Made by a program: the position numbers and the translations under genes. This document shows, one piece after another, positions 50,918-60,534 of a DNA stretch of 64,000 bases. The notes under the pieces were generated by a model. The model did not search any database. It was not told the DNA's origin and saw only the letters and a list, made by a program, of their open reading frames with translations. The stretch is from positions 2,604,001-2,668,000 of the forward strand of contig NZ_CP114058.1 of NCBI RefSeq assembly GCF_026967475.1, read 5' to 3'. This stretch comes from Rouxiella chamberiensis (GTDB taxonomy: Bacteria > Pseudomonadota > Gammaproteobacteria > Enterobacterales > Enterobacteriaceae). The first letter of the stretch is position 1, and the number at the start of each line of letters is the position of its first letter.

Positions 50918-51669
50918 ATGACCATTAAAAATGTAATTTGCGATATCGACGGCGTATTGCTGCATGACAACATGCCCGTTCCGGCGCAGACCTGTTTCTG
51001 GCCCGCGTGCAGGAACAGAAAATGCCGCTGGTCATTCTCACCAACTACCCCTCCCAGACTGCGCAGGATCTCAGTAACCGCTTCGCCTCGGCGGGTCTGG
51101 ACGTGCCCGAAAGCGCCTTCTTTACCTCGGCAATGGCGACGGCGGATTTTCTGAAACGTCAGGAAGGGAAAAAAGCCTATGTGATCGGCGAAGGTGCATT
51201 GATTCACGAGCTGTATAACGCCGGTTTTACTATCACTGATATCAATCCCGATTTTGTCATCGTCGGCGAGACGCGCTCCTATAACTGGGACATGATGCAT
51301 AAGGCTGCCTACTTCGTGGCACATGGCGCCCGTTTTATTGCCACCAATCCCGACTATCACGGCCACGGCTTTGTGCCGGCCTGCGGTGCGCTTTGTGCGC
51401 CCATCGAGAAGATTACCGGGCGTAAACCCTTTGTGGTCGGCAAGCCAAGCCCGTGGATTATCCGCTCCGCGTTAAACAAGATGCAGGCGCACTCGGAAGA
51501 TACCGTGATTGTGGGCGACAATCTGCGCACCGATATTCTGGCGGGTTTTCAGGCCGGACTCGAAACCATTCTGGTGCTGACGGGCGTCTCGACGTTGAAC
51601 GATGTTGAAAATATGCCGTTCCGCCCGACGTGGATTTATCCTTCCGTCGCCGATATCGATGTGATTTAG
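50918..51669 (+). CDS. nagD: NagD, HAD-family nucleotide phosphatase; one-base deletion
   Basis: HAD-superfamily phosphatase, active on UMP and GMP in E. coli. It starts at ATG 50918 (MTIKNVICDIDGVLLHDN), with the nucleophile in CDIDG. At about 50983 one G is missing (PVPGADLFLARVQEQK expected); the second frame continues MPLVILTNYPSQTA through GKPSPWIIRSALN and VGDNLRTDILAGFQAG. Corrected length is 250 residues, as in E. coli. Last gene of nagBACD. Confidence 0.93.
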
Positions 51670-51926
51670 GGCCAAAGGTCATTTTTTTGAGGATTCCTCA
51701 ATTTTAACCCTATAAAACTGACAATCCGCTAAGAAATGGAGAGGGTCAACCAACTATTTTTCAGATAATCACTAAATTGCTTGCAAAGGTTCGCGCTTTT
51801 ACGCATTTTCAATATCAGAGACGCGGCGCCGTTGGCCTGAAAGCAGGAATTCGACCGCGCTGCTCAACCAAACCTGGTTATGAATAACAACATTACCGCC
51901 TGAGAAAAGCCGTTAGGGAGAGTTAT

Positions 51927-53601
51927 ATGTGTTCTATATTTGGTGTGCTCGATATCAAGACCGACTCCGTCGAGCTGCGCAAGAAGGCGCTGGAACTGTC
52001 ACGCTTGATGCGTCACCGTGGTCCGGACTGGTCTGGCGTCTTTGCCAGCGACAAAGCCATTCTTTGTCATGAGCGTCTGTCGATTGTCGACGTCAACAAC
52101 GGCGCACAGCCTCTGTACAACGAAGCACATACTCACGTTTCTGGCGGTTAACGGCGAAATCTACAACCATCAGGCCCTGCGCGCTTCCCTGGGCGATCGC
52201 TACACTTTCCAGACTGAATCCGACTGTGAAGTGATCCTCGCGCTGTACCAGGAAAAAGGCCCGGCGTTCCTCGACGAACTGTACGGCATGTTTGCCTTTA
52301 TCCTTTATGACACCGAAAAAGACGCCTACCTGATTGGCCGCGACCATATGGGCATTATCCCGCTGTACATGGGCCATGACGAAAACGGCAACCTGTATGT
52401 GGCGTCCGAAATGAAATCTCTGGTGCCGGTCTGCCGTTCCATCAAAGAGTTCCCGGCGGGCAGCTATCTGTGGAGCAAAGACGGTCAGATTGTCGAGTAT
52501 TATCAGCGCGACTGGTTCGATTTCAACAACGTCAAAGACAACGTTACTGACAAGGCCGAGCTGAAAGACGCGCTGGAAGAGTCGGTGAAAACGCACCTGA
52601 TGTCTGACGTGCCTTATGGCGTGCTGCTGTCCGGCGGTCTGGATTCTTCCATTATCTCCGCAATTACCAAGAAGTTTGCCGGTCGTCGTATTGAAGACAA
52701 AGATCAGAGCGAAGCCTGGTGGCCGCAGCTGCACTCCTTTGCGGTCGGTCTGGAAGGGTCTCCCGACTTGAAGGCGGCGCAGCAGGTTGCCGACCATCTT
52801 GGCACCGTGCACCATGAAATCCATTTCACCGTGCAGGAAGGCCTCGACGCCATCCGTGACGTTATCTATCACATCGAAACCTACGACGTGACCACCATTC
52901 GCGCGTCAACGCCGATGTACCTGATGTCTCGCAAGATCAAGGCGATGGGCATCAAGATGGTGCTGTCGGGCGAAGGTGCCGATGAAGTGTTCGGCGGTTA
53001 CCTGTACTTCCATAAAGCGCCTAACGAGCAGGAATTCCACGAAGAAACCGTGCGTAAACTGCTGGCACTGCATATGTATGACTGCGCGCGCGCCAACAAG
53101 GCGATGTCGGCGTGGGGCGTTGAAGCGCGTGTTCCGGTTCTGGACAAAAAATTCCTCGACGTGGCAATGCGCATCAACCCGAAAGACAAAATGTGCGGTA
53201 ACGGCAAAATGGAAAAACACATTCTGCGCGAGTGCTTCGAGTCCTATCTGCCGCACAGCGTGGCGTGGCGTCAGAAAGAGCAGTTCTCCGACGGCGTGGG
53301 CTACAGCTGGATTGACACACTGAAAGAAGTGGCAGCGGAGCAGGTGACCGACCAACAGCTCGAAACCGCGCATTTCCGTTTCCCGTACAACACCCCGACG
53401 TCCAAGGAAGGGTATTTGTACCGCACGATTTTCGAAGAGCTGTTCCCGGTGCCGAGCGCGGCCGAATGTGTGCCTGGCGGCCCGACTGTCGCCTGTTCCT
53501 CGGCGAAAGCCGTCGAGTGGGACGAGTCCTTCAAAAACATGAACGATCCGTCCGGTCGTGCGGTGGGCGTCCACGCTTCAGCCTATACGCCAGTTGCCTG
53601 A
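51927..53601 (+). CDS. asnB: Asparagine synthetase B (glutamine-hydrolysing); one-base insertion
   Basis: Makes asparagine from aspartate, ATP and glutamine. The N-terminal glutaminase begins MCSIFGVLDIKTDSVELRKK with catalytic Cys2. An extra T at 52138-52140 shifts the frame; without it the reading is EAHTHVLAVNGEIYNHQALR. The synthetase domain has the PP-loop LLSGGLDSSI and VLSGEGADEVFGGYLYFHKAP. Corrected length is 557 residues (E. coli 554). Followed by its own terminator and the tRNA operon, as in E. coli. Confidence 0.95.
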
Positions 53602-53623
53602 TAAATGACGCGTTACACAAATC

Positions 53624-53649
53624 ACGGGCCGCTTTCGGCCCGTTTTTTT
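53624..53649 (+). terminator. asnB terminator
   Basis: ACGGGCC - 6-base loop - GGCCCGT followed by seven T, 22 bases after the asnB stop. Confidence 0.92.
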
Positions 53650-53753
53650 ATGCATAAATCACTTGAAAATATTATCTTTTGTAGAATTTATCGCCATAGT
53701 GGTTATAACCCAGACAAACGCACGCCTTCTGCAATTTTTTGGCAAAAAACTTG

Positions 53754-53782
53754 TTGACGCAAAACGGTCATATACGCATAAT
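53754..53782 (+). promoter_or_regulatory. tRNA operon promoter
   Basis: TTGACG (53754-53759), a 17-base spacer and CATAAT (53777-53782), followed by a GC-rich discriminator GCGCCCC. This is the pattern of stringently controlled stable-RNA promoters. It lies 40 bases before the first tRNA. Confidence 0.85.
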
Positions 53783-53822
53783 GCGCCCCGCAACGCCGAT
53801 GAAGGTTGAGCAGAAAGAAGAC

Positions 53823-53899
53823 GGCTACGTAGCTCAGTTGGTTAGAGCACATCACTCATAATGATGGGGTCACAGGTTCGAATCCCGTCGTAGCCACCA
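53823..53899 (+). tRNA. metT: tRNA-Met (CAT), elongator type
   Basis: A 77-base cloverleaf with encoded CCA. Acceptor GGCTACG/CGTAGCC, D arm AGCTCAGTTGGTTAGAGC, anticodon CAT in CACTCATAATG, T arm GGTTCGAATCC. The paired acceptor end fits elongator Met, not initiator. Identical to the copy at 54346. Confidence 0.96.
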
Positions 53900-53913
53900 T
53901 TCTTTTTCTGTTT

Positions 53914-53998
53914 GCGGGAGTGGCGAAATTGGTAGACGCACTAGATTTAGGTTCTAGCGCCGCAAGGTGTGCGAGTTCAAGTCTCGCCTCCCGCACCA
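53914..53998 (+). tRNA. leuW: tRNA-Leu (TAG)
   Basis: An 85-base type II tRNA with a long variable arm. Acceptor GCGGGAG/CTCCCGC, anticodon TAG at 53948-53950, encoded CCA. It corresponds to leuW of the E. coli met-leu-gln operon. Confidence 0.96.
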
Positions 53999-54019
53999 TT
54001 TCATCGCAGCTTGCACGGA

Positions 54020-54094
54020 TGGGGTATCGCCAAGCGGTAAGGCACCGGTTTTTGATACCGGCATTCCCTGGTTCGAATCCAGGTACCCCAGCCA
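54020..54094 (+). tRNA. glnU: tRNA-Gln (TTG), copy 1
   Basis: A 75-base tRNA with acceptor TGGGGTA/TACCCCA, D arm GCCAAGCGGTAAGGC, anticodon TTG in the loop closed by CCGGT/ACCGG, encoded GCCA end. Substrate of the GlnS encoded at 43.2 kb. Confidence 0.96.
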
Positions 54095-54189
54095 TTTTTT
54101 TCATTGATGGCGTCGAAGGATGTGTCAGTGAAAATGTCAGTCATGTAAGAAGAGTCTACTCCGACCTTTAGGTCAGCTGAGTACGCAGG

Positions 54190-54264
54190 TGGGGTATCGC
54201 CAAGCGGTAAGGCACCGGTTTTTGATACCGGCATTCCCTGGTTCGAATCCAGGTACCCCAGCCA
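54190..54264 (+). tRNA. glnW: tRNA-Gln (TTG), copy 2
   Basis: Identical over its 75 bases to the tRNA at 54020; flanking spacers differ, so this is a gene duplication and not an assembly echo. Confidence 0.96.
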
Positions 54265-54345
54265 CTTCACATGATTAAGCGTTTGAATTCTTTGTATAAT
54301 GAGAACGAAAACAGCTTGCAATAACGATGTATATAGTTAAGTATT

Positions 54346-54422
54346 GGCTACGTAGCTCAGTTGGTTAGAGCACATCACTCATAATGATGGGGTCACAGGT
54401 TCGAATCCCGTCGTAGCCACCA
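54346..54422 (+). tRNA. metU: tRNA-Met (CAT), second copy
   Basis: Identical to the tRNA at 53823 over 77 bases with different flanks. It corresponds to metU of E. coli. Confidence 0.96.
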
Positions 54423-54487
54423 TTTTAATTGCATGGTTATTGAATTAAGATGTCAGTGCGTTAAGATTTACCCGTAGTAAACACTTT

Positions 54488-54562
54488 TGGGGTGTCGCCA
54501 AGCGGTAAGGCTCTGGTTTCTGATACCAGCATACCCAGGTTCGAATCCTGGCACCCCAGCCA
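54488..54562 (+). tRNA. glnV: tRNA-Gln (CTG)
   Basis: A 75-base tRNA: acceptor TGGGGTG/CACCCCA, anticodon CTG in GGTTTCTGATACC, encoded GCCA. E. coli has two CTG genes here (glnV, glnX); only one is present in this window. Confidence 0.95.
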
Positions 54563-54572
54563 CATTTAGAAA

Positions 54573-54595
54573 AGCTCGCTTCGGCGGGCTTTTTG
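54573..54595 (+). terminator. tRNA operon terminator
   Basis: AGCTCGC - TTCG - GCGGGCT with T tail, 10 bases after the last tRNA; the UUCG tetraloop is very stable. Confidence 0.9.
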
Positions 54596-54718
54596 CTTTT
54601 CTGCCTCCGGCGAAATGATTCCCTCCCGACACATCCCGGAAAACAACCTGAAAAAAGGCAGTAAAGCCTGCGCCCTACTGCCTCTCGCTGTGCATTGCGG
54701 ATTATCCAGATTGTCAGA

Positions 54719-55921
54719 CTACAGACCCAATGCATACTCCAGCGCTTTCGATTTCAGCTTGCCTGCACGTTGAGCGGCCATCAGCGCCAGATTGCGAATG
54801 ATTCTGACAGGCGGCAGGCTATTGCTGAAAGCGGTGTAGAACAGGTCCATGCCACTTTGCATCATCAGATTGTCCACCCGACGACGGCGCTGATAACGCA
54901 ACAGCACCTGTTCGCTGCTCCAGTCTTCGCCTTTCTCGCGCGCCTGCGCTACCACGTCAAGCAGCGCCTCGACATCGCGATACCCCAGATTCACGCCCTG
55001 TCCCGCCAGCGGATTAATGGTATGAGCCGCATCCCCGACCAGCACCAGTCCCGGCGAGACATAGCGCTGCGCATGGCGGCGTACCAGCGGGAAGGACCCC
55101 GAAGACAGCGCCGTAACCTTGCCGAGCCGCGCAGGAAACGCCTGCGTGATCTCCTGCGTCAACTGCGTCATGTTCAGCGTCTGCAACTGGCGAATGCGCT
55201 GCGGGCTGTCATACCACACAAGCGAAGCATGATTGTCCCAAAGCGGAAGAAACGCGCGAGGACCCGACGGGAAAAACTGCTGCCAGGTCACATCGCTGTC
55301 TCTGAATTCTGTCTCGACATTGACCAGCATGCAGTGTTGACGATACTGCCAGCCGTCGATGCCAATTCCCGCCTGCTGGCGAACCTGCGAATTTGCGCCG
55401 TCGGCGGCCACCACCAGTTTTGCCTCGAGGCGTTCGCCGCCTGCAAGCTCCAGCGACCAGCCGTCATCGCCGTGCTTTTTGAGCTGCGACAGTTTGTCCG
55501 GGCAAAACAGCGTCAGGTTGTCGACCCCCTGCATCTCCTGCCACAGCGCCAGCTGCAATACGCGGTTTTCCAGCATGAAACCCAGCTCCGGCAACCCCAG
55601 CGACTGCGCATCGAACAGCACTTCCGAACCGGGCTGTTCCCAGGTTTCCAGGCGACGATAAGGCGTATGCCGCATCTGCGCGACATTTTTCCAGACGTCG
55701 AGTTTTTCGAGCAGGCGAACTGTGGCACAGCCGATGGCGGAAATCCGCAGGTCGATAGCCTCGTCGGCGGAATACGGCGCAGGGGCCGAGTTTTCGACCA
55801 CTGCCACGTCAAATCCCTGGCGGGCAAATCCGAGCGCAGTCGCGGCACCGACCATGCCTCCGCCGACTACGACCACTTCAAAAGGTCTGCTTTGTCTATT
55901 TTCCACGACGGTATCCATCAC
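54719..55921 (-). CDS. ubiF: Ubiquinone biosynthesis hydroxylase UbiF (C6 hydroxylase)
   Basis: FAD-dependent monooxygenase adding the last ring hydroxyl in ubiquinone synthesis. It has 400 residues (E. coli 391). The N-terminal dinucleotide fold EVVVVGGGMVGAATALGFAR is at about 14-33, the family segment VAADGANSQVRQQAGI near 170, and GDAAHTINPLAGQGVNLGYRD near 300. The first two codons are both ATG. Opposite in direction to the tRNA operon, and divergent from miaB. Supplies quinone used by the SdhCD proteins in this window. Confidence 0.96.
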   Translation of the reverse strand: MMDTVVENRQSRPFEVVVVGGGMVGAATALGFARQGFDVAVVENSAPAPYSADEAIDLRISAIGCATVRLLEKLDVWKNVAQMRHTPYRRLETWEQPGSEVLFDAQSLGLPELGFMLENRVLQLALWQEMQGVDNLTLFCPDKLSQLKKHGDDGWSLELAGGERLEAKLVVAADGANSQVRQQAGIGIDGWQYRQHCMLVNVETEFRDSDVTWQQFFPSGPRAFLPLWDNHASLVWYDSPQRIRQLQTLNMTQLTQEITQAFPARLGKVTALSSGSFPLVRRHAQRYVSPGLVLVGDAAHTINPLAGQGVNLGYRDVEALLDVVAQAREKGEDWSSEQVLLRYQRRRRVDNLMMQSGMDLFYTAFSNSLPPVRIIRNLALMAAQRAGKLKSKALEYALGL

Positions 55922-56137
55922 TTTCGTTGTTGTTCGTTATTCAATGAGGTGCACACACTCAGTCTATTTTGCGAAGTGTACCGGATTTTTGTATCGGTAT
56001 CAGGCGCAACAGGCGCTTGCGCACTAGCCACTCAGTTAATGTGGGATTACAATACGTCTCCTCGCGGGCTCTGTCCCGAGGTTAACGCCTGATGTTAACT
56101 ATAGGGGCATTTTGTTTAACGCTATTTGAGTCATGGC

Positions 56138-57567
56138 ATGTCGATGAAAAAAAACTGCATATTAAAACCTGGGGCTGTCAGATGAATGAGTACGATTCAT
56201 CGAAAATGGCCGATTTGCTTAACAGCACACACGGTTTCGAACTGACGGAAAATGCCGAAGAGGCCGACGTGCTGCTGCTCAATACCTGTTCCATTCGGGA
56301 AAAGGCGCAAGAGAAAGTGTTCCACCAGCTTGGTCGCTGGAAGTTACTCAAACGCGCTAACCCCGATATCATCATCGGCGTCGGCGGTTGTGTGGCGTCG
56401 CAGGAAGGCAAGCTTATCCGCCAGCGCGCGCACTATGTCGATATCGTGTTTGGTCCCCAGACACTGCACCGCCTGCCGGAAATGATCAATCACGTGCGCG
56501 GCAGCAAGAGCCCTATCGTTGACGTCAGTTTCCCCGAAATCGAAAAATTCGACCGCCTGCCTGAACCGCGCGCCGACGGCCCGACCGCTTTTGTGTCCAT
56601 CATGGAAGGCTGCAACAAGTATTGCAGCTTCTGTGTGGTGCCCTACACGCGCGGCGAAGAGGTGAGCCGCCCGAGCGATGACGTCCTGTTTGAAGTGGCG
56701 CAGCTTGCCGCACAGGGCGTTCGCGAGGTGAATCTGCTGGGTCAAAACGTAAATGCCTACCGCGGGCCCGGTTTCGACGGCGAAATCTGCACCTTTGCCG
56801 AGCTGCTGCGTCTGGTCGCCAGCATTGACGGCATCGACCGTATTCGCTTCACCACCAGCCACCCTATCGAATTCACCGATGACATCATCGAGGTCTATAA
56901 AGATACGCCGGAGCTGGTGAGCTTCCTGCATTTGCCGATTCAGAGCGGATCCGACCGCGTACTGACCATGATGAAACGGGCGCATACGGCGCTGGAATAC
57001 AAATCGACCCTGCGTAAAATCGCCAAAGCGCGTCCGGGCATTACCTTTAGCTCCGACTTTATCGTTGGCTTCCCCGGTGAAACCGAAGAAGATTTCGAGC
57101 AGACGATGAAACTGATTGCCGACGTCAACATGGATGTCAGCTTCAGCTTTATTTATTCGGCGCGTCCGGGCACACCGGCGGCAGACATGGTCGACGACGT
57201 CGGCGAAGACGAGAAAAAACAGCGCCTGTACCGCTTGCAGGACCGCATTACACAGCAGGCAATGCGCATCAGCCGCGGCATGATTGGCACCGTACAGCGC
57301 ATTCTGGTTGAAGGCACCTCGCGCAAGGACATCATGGAGTTGACCGGCCGCACCGAAAACAACCGCGTGGTGAACTTTGAAGGCACCCCCGACATGATTG
57401 GCAAGTTCGTTGATGTCGAGATTGTCGATGTCCTGACCAACTCGCTGCGCGGCATTGTGGTGCGCACCGAAGCCCAGATGGATCTCCGCCTGCAGGAATC
57501 TCCGCAGCAAATCATTGCCCGCACCCGCAAGGAAAACGATCTCGGCGTTGGGCTTTATCAGCCATAA
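56138..57567 (+). CDS. miaB: tRNA-2-methylthio-N6-dimethylallyladenosine synthase; start affected by an A-run
   Basis: Radical-SAM methylthiotransferase modifying A37 of tRNAs reading UNN codons. N-terminal cluster cysteines lie in [15 protein letters not shown] and GVGGCVASQ. The radical-SAM motif is CNKYCSFC, and a TRAM domain ends the protein (GVGLYQP). The open frame extends back to 56092 but lacks a family-like start there. ATGs at 56138 and 56144 are one base out of frame because the following A-run has eight A; nine would give [13 protein letters not shown], the expected N-terminus. I place the start at 56138 on that basis. Corrected length about 477 residues (E. coli 474). Confidence 0.92.
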
Positions 57568-57590
57568 CGACCGCTTTCGTCCCCTCTCTC

Positions 57591-57612
57591 AAAGGCGCTG
57601 CGGCGCCTTTTT
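57591..57612 (+). terminator. miaB terminator
   Basis: AAAGGCGC - TGCG - GCGCCTTT with a five-T tail, 24 bases after the miaB stop. Confidence 0.9.
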
Positions 57613-57834
57613 GATTTAAAAAATGACCTGCGCCAGGGCAAGGCGGTCACGTAATCCTCCCCTTCTCCGGTGAAAGAGGGCAAGTAGGGTTTAAATTTAC
57701 GAGACAGGCCGCATATTTATTACAGGGGCACATACCTGCAAGGAATATTCTGCCAAGGGCATGTATGATTACCTCTATATCAGGACGTCATCGAAACACA
57801 CTTCAACAGGTCCAGAGTGGCCCAGAGGAATAGT

Positions 57835-58905
57835 TTGAACGTTGTAACACAAGAGATTTTGCTGGAGCCCGAAGACAATCAGCGTTTGCTGAGTCTTTGC
57901 GGGCCGTTTGATGACAACATCAAACAACTGGAGCGCCGGTTGGGCATCGAGATCAATCGTCGTGATAACGCCTTTAAACTGGTGGGCAAGGCCCTGAATG
58001 TCGAGGCTGCCGCAAACATCCTGCGCGACCTGTATGTCGATACCGCCCCGCTGCGTGGCGAAACGCAGGAAATCGACCCTGAAAAAATCCATCTGGCGGT
58101 CAAAGAGAGCCGGGTGCTCGAGCAATCGGCCGAAAGCGTGCCCGATTACGGCAAAGCGGTCATCATCAAGACCAAGCGCGGGATGATCAAACCCCGCACG
58201 CCCAATCAGGCGCAGTACATCGCCAACGTGCTCGACCACGATATCACGTTCGGCATCGGCCCTGCCGGTACCGGCAAGACCTATCTGGCCGTGGCAGCGG
58301 CCGTTGACGCCCTCGAGCGTCAGGAAGTGCGTCGTATTCTGCTGACGCGCCCTGCAGTCGAGGCAGGCGAGAAGCTTGGCTTCCTGCCGGGCGATCTAAG
58401 TCAGAAGGTAGACCCGTATTTACGTCCGCTGTATGACGCGCTGTTTGAAATGCTCGGCTTCGAAAAAGTCGAGAAACTGATTGAGCGCAACGTGATTGAA
58501 GTCGCTCCGCTGGCCTACATGCGCGGCCGCACACTCAACGACGCCTTTATCATTCTCGACGAGAGCCAGAATACCTCCATCGAGCAGATGAAAATGTTCC
58601 TGACGCGTATCGGCTTCAACTCCAAGGCCGTGATTACCGGCGACGTGACGCAAATCGACTTGCCGCGTCACCAGAAGTCCGGACTGCGTCACGCAATTGA
58701 AGTGCTGTCGGGCGTTGAAGAGCTGAGTTTCAACTTCTTCCACAGCGAAGACGTCGTGCGCCACCCCGTGGTTGCCCGCATTGTCGTCGCCTATGAAGCC
58801 TGGGAAGAAGAAGACCAGAAGCGCCGCGACGAAACCGCCAGACAGCGTAAGCAAGATTCACAGCAGTATGCTGTCCAACCCACCCCTGAACAGAGCAATA
58901 CATGA
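57835..58905 (+). CDS. ybeZ: PhoH-like ATPase YbeZ
   Basis: PhoH-family P-loop ATPase that works with YbeY in ribosomal RNA handling. I prefer a TTG start at 57835, because AGAGGA lies 5 bases upstream and the protein then begins [12 protein letters not shown] as in relatives, giving 356 residues. A GTG at 57817 adds six residues. Walker [11 protein letters not shown] is at about residue 140, Walker B-type [10 protein letters not shown] near 235. It overlaps ybeY by four bases (ATGA). Confidence 0.94.
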   Translation: MNVVTQEILLEPEDNQRLLSLCGPFDDNIKQLERRLGIEINRRDNAFKLVGKALNVEAAANILRDLYVDTAPLRGETQEIDPEKIHLAVKESRVLEQSAESVPDYGKAVIIKTKRGMIKPRTPNQAQYIANVLDHDITFGIGPAGTGKTYLAVAAAVDALERQEVRRILLTRPAVEAGEKLGFLPGDLSQKVDPYLRPLYDALFEMLGFEKVEKLIERNVIEVAPLAYMRGRTLNDAFIILDESQNTSIEQMKMFLTRIGFNSKAVITGDVTQIDLPRHQKSGLRHAIEVLSGVEELSFNFFHSEDVVRHPVVARIVVAYEAWEEEDQKRRDETARQRKQDSQQYAVQPTPEQSNT

Positions 58906-59372
58906 GTCATCAGGTTATTCTAGATTTACAGATTGCCAGCGAAAGCAGCGAAGGCTTGCCGGCAGAAAGCGACTTCCAGCAGTGGCTGGAAGCCGTTCTT
59001 CCCCAGTTTCAGGAAGAGTCGGAAGTCACCATCCGCATCGTCGACGAAGCGGAAAGCCAGGAGTTGAACCTGACTTACCGTGGCAAGGACAAATCCACCA
59101 ATGTGCTATCATTCCCGTTCGAAGCACCGCCGGGTATGGAGCTGCCGCTGCTTGGCGATTTGGTGATTTGCCGCCAGGTTGTCGAAAAGGAAGCGCTGGA
59201 GCAAAACAAGGCGCTAAATGCGCATTGGGCACATATGGTTGTTCACGGCAGTCTGCATCTGCTAGGGTATGATCATATCGTCGAGGAAGAAGCCGAAGAA
59301 ATGGAAGCCATCGAGATTGAAATCATGCAATCTCTCGGCCATCCAGACCCGTATTTGCTGCAGGACGAGTAG
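58902..59372 (+). CDS. ybeY: Endoribonuclease YbeY
   Basis: Zinc-dependent RNase needed for 16S rRNA 3' end maturation and ribosome quality control. It has 156 residues (E. coli 155). The UPF0054 signature [11 protein letters not shown] supplies the three zinc histidines, and [16 protein letters not shown] is the conserved segment upstream. The ATGA overlap with ybeZ indicates translational coupling. Confidence 0.97.
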   Translation: MSHQVILDLQIASESSEGLPAESDFQQWLEAVLPQFQEESEVTIRIVDEAESQELNLTYRGKDKSTNVLSFPFEAPPGMELPLLGDLVICRQVVEKEALEQNKALNAHWAHMVVHGSLHLLGYDHIVEEEAEEMEAIEIEIMQSLGHPDPYLLQDE

Positions 59373-59450
59373 CATGGCTCGACGAAAGGTAGTAAACACT
59401 ATTTAATGTACACCCTGTTTTATCCAGACAGTGTGAAGCCGTTCCCTGTC

Positions 59451-59479
59451 ATAACGTTACCGCCACGCCGTAACGTTAT
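59451..59479. repeat. Inverted repeat between ybeY and corC
   Basis: ATAACGTTAC - 9 bases - GTAACGTTAT, a perfect 10-bp stem, 40 bases before corC. Each arm carries the self-complementary core TAACGTTA, also found in the palindrome at 18700. No T-run follows on the plus strand, so simple termination is not obvious. Confidence 0.7.
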
Positions 59480-59518
59480 GATGTTTTTCCCTAATATGAG
59501 AATCTACAACCCAACGCC

Positions 59519-60397
59519 ATGAGCGATGACCATCCACAAAACAGCGACAGCCCCAGTCCCAAGAAGGGCTTCTTCTCCCTTATGCTCAGCCAGCTTTTTC
59601 ACGGTGAACCTAAAAACCGTGGCGATCTGCTGGAGCTCATTCGTGATTCCGAACAAAACGATCTGATCGATCCCGATACCCGTGACATGCTGGAAGGCGT
59701 GATGGATATCGCCGAGCAGCGCGTGCGCGATATCATGATCCCTCGTTCACAAATGATTACCCTCAAGCGCAATCAGCCTATCGAAGAGTGCCTCGACGTC
59801 ATTATCGAGTCGGCCCACTCGCGCTTTCCGATAATCAGCGAGGATAAGGACCATATCGAAGGCATTCTGATGGCAAAAGATCTGCTGCCTTTCATGCGTT
59901 CGGAGTCAGAGCCCTTCAGCATCGACAAAGTGCTGAGACCCGTTGTGGTTGTTCCCGAAAGCAAGCGCGTTGACCGCATGCTGAAAGAATTTCGCTCGCA
60001 GCGTTACCACATGGCGATTGTGGTTGACGAATTCGGCGGTGTTTCCGGTCTGGTCACCATCGAAGATATTCTCGAGCTTATCGTTGGCGAAATTGAAGAC
60101 GAGTACGATGACGAAGAAGATCTCGACATCCGCCAGCTAAGCCGCCATACCTATACCGTTCGTGCGCTGGCCCCTATCGAAGACTTCAACGAAGTGTTTG
60201 AAACCAGCTTCAGCGATGAAGAGGTCGACACCATCGGCGGTCTGGTCATGCAGTCCTTTGGGCATCTCCCTGCCCGCGGTGAAACTATCGAAATCGACGG
60301 TTACTCATTCAAAGTTGCCATGGCCGATAGTCGCCGTATCATTCAGGTTCACGTAAAAATCCCGGACGACGCGCCGCAACCGAAACTGGAAGATTAA
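59519..60397 (+). CDS. corC: CorC/YbeX, CBS-domain magnesium/cobalt efflux-associated protein
   Basis: Cytoplasmic protein linked to Mg/Co efflux and, in E. coli, ribosome maturation. It has 292 residues as in E. coli. Two CBS domains at about 70-195 ([20 protein letters not shown] and [20 protein letters not shown]) precede a CorC_HlyC transporter-associated domain at about 205-285. No membrane segment. It lies between ybeY and lnt, the conserved ybeZYX-lnt order. Confidence 0.97.
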   Translation: MSDDHPQNSDSPSPKKGFFSLMLSQLFHGEPKNRGDLLELIRDSEQNDLIDPDTRDMLEGVMDIAEQRVRDIMIPRSQMITLKRNQPIEECLDVIIESAHSRFPIISEDKDHIEGILMAKDLLPFMRSESEPFSIDKVLRPVVVVPESKRVDRMLKEFRSQRYHMAIVVDEFGGVSGLVTIEDILELIVGEIEDEYDDEEDLDIRQLSRHTYTVRALAPIEDFNEVFETSFSDEEVDTIGGLVMQSFGHLPARGETIEIDGYSFKVAMADSRRIIQVHVKIPDDAPQPKLED

Positions 60398-60534
60398 TTT
60401 TTCATGGCATCAACATTTTTCTACGCCGTAGATTGGGCAGTACAGCAAGACAGCAATGGAACGCATTCCCGGCCACTGATATCAAGCAGTCAACGGGGTA
60501 AAAGAGCGCAGTTAACGACGCTACGGTGTGAAAA

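Noticed and set aside
53823..54562. Repeated units read as a CRISPR-like array
   Set aside because: The repeats are complete tRNA genes with cloverleaf folding and encoded CCA ends. No CRISPR array is seen anywhere in the window.
56092..56137. ATG at 56092 as the start of miaB
   Set aside because: The extra residues have no counterpart in the family; the expected N-terminus appears if the A-run after 56144 is one base longer.
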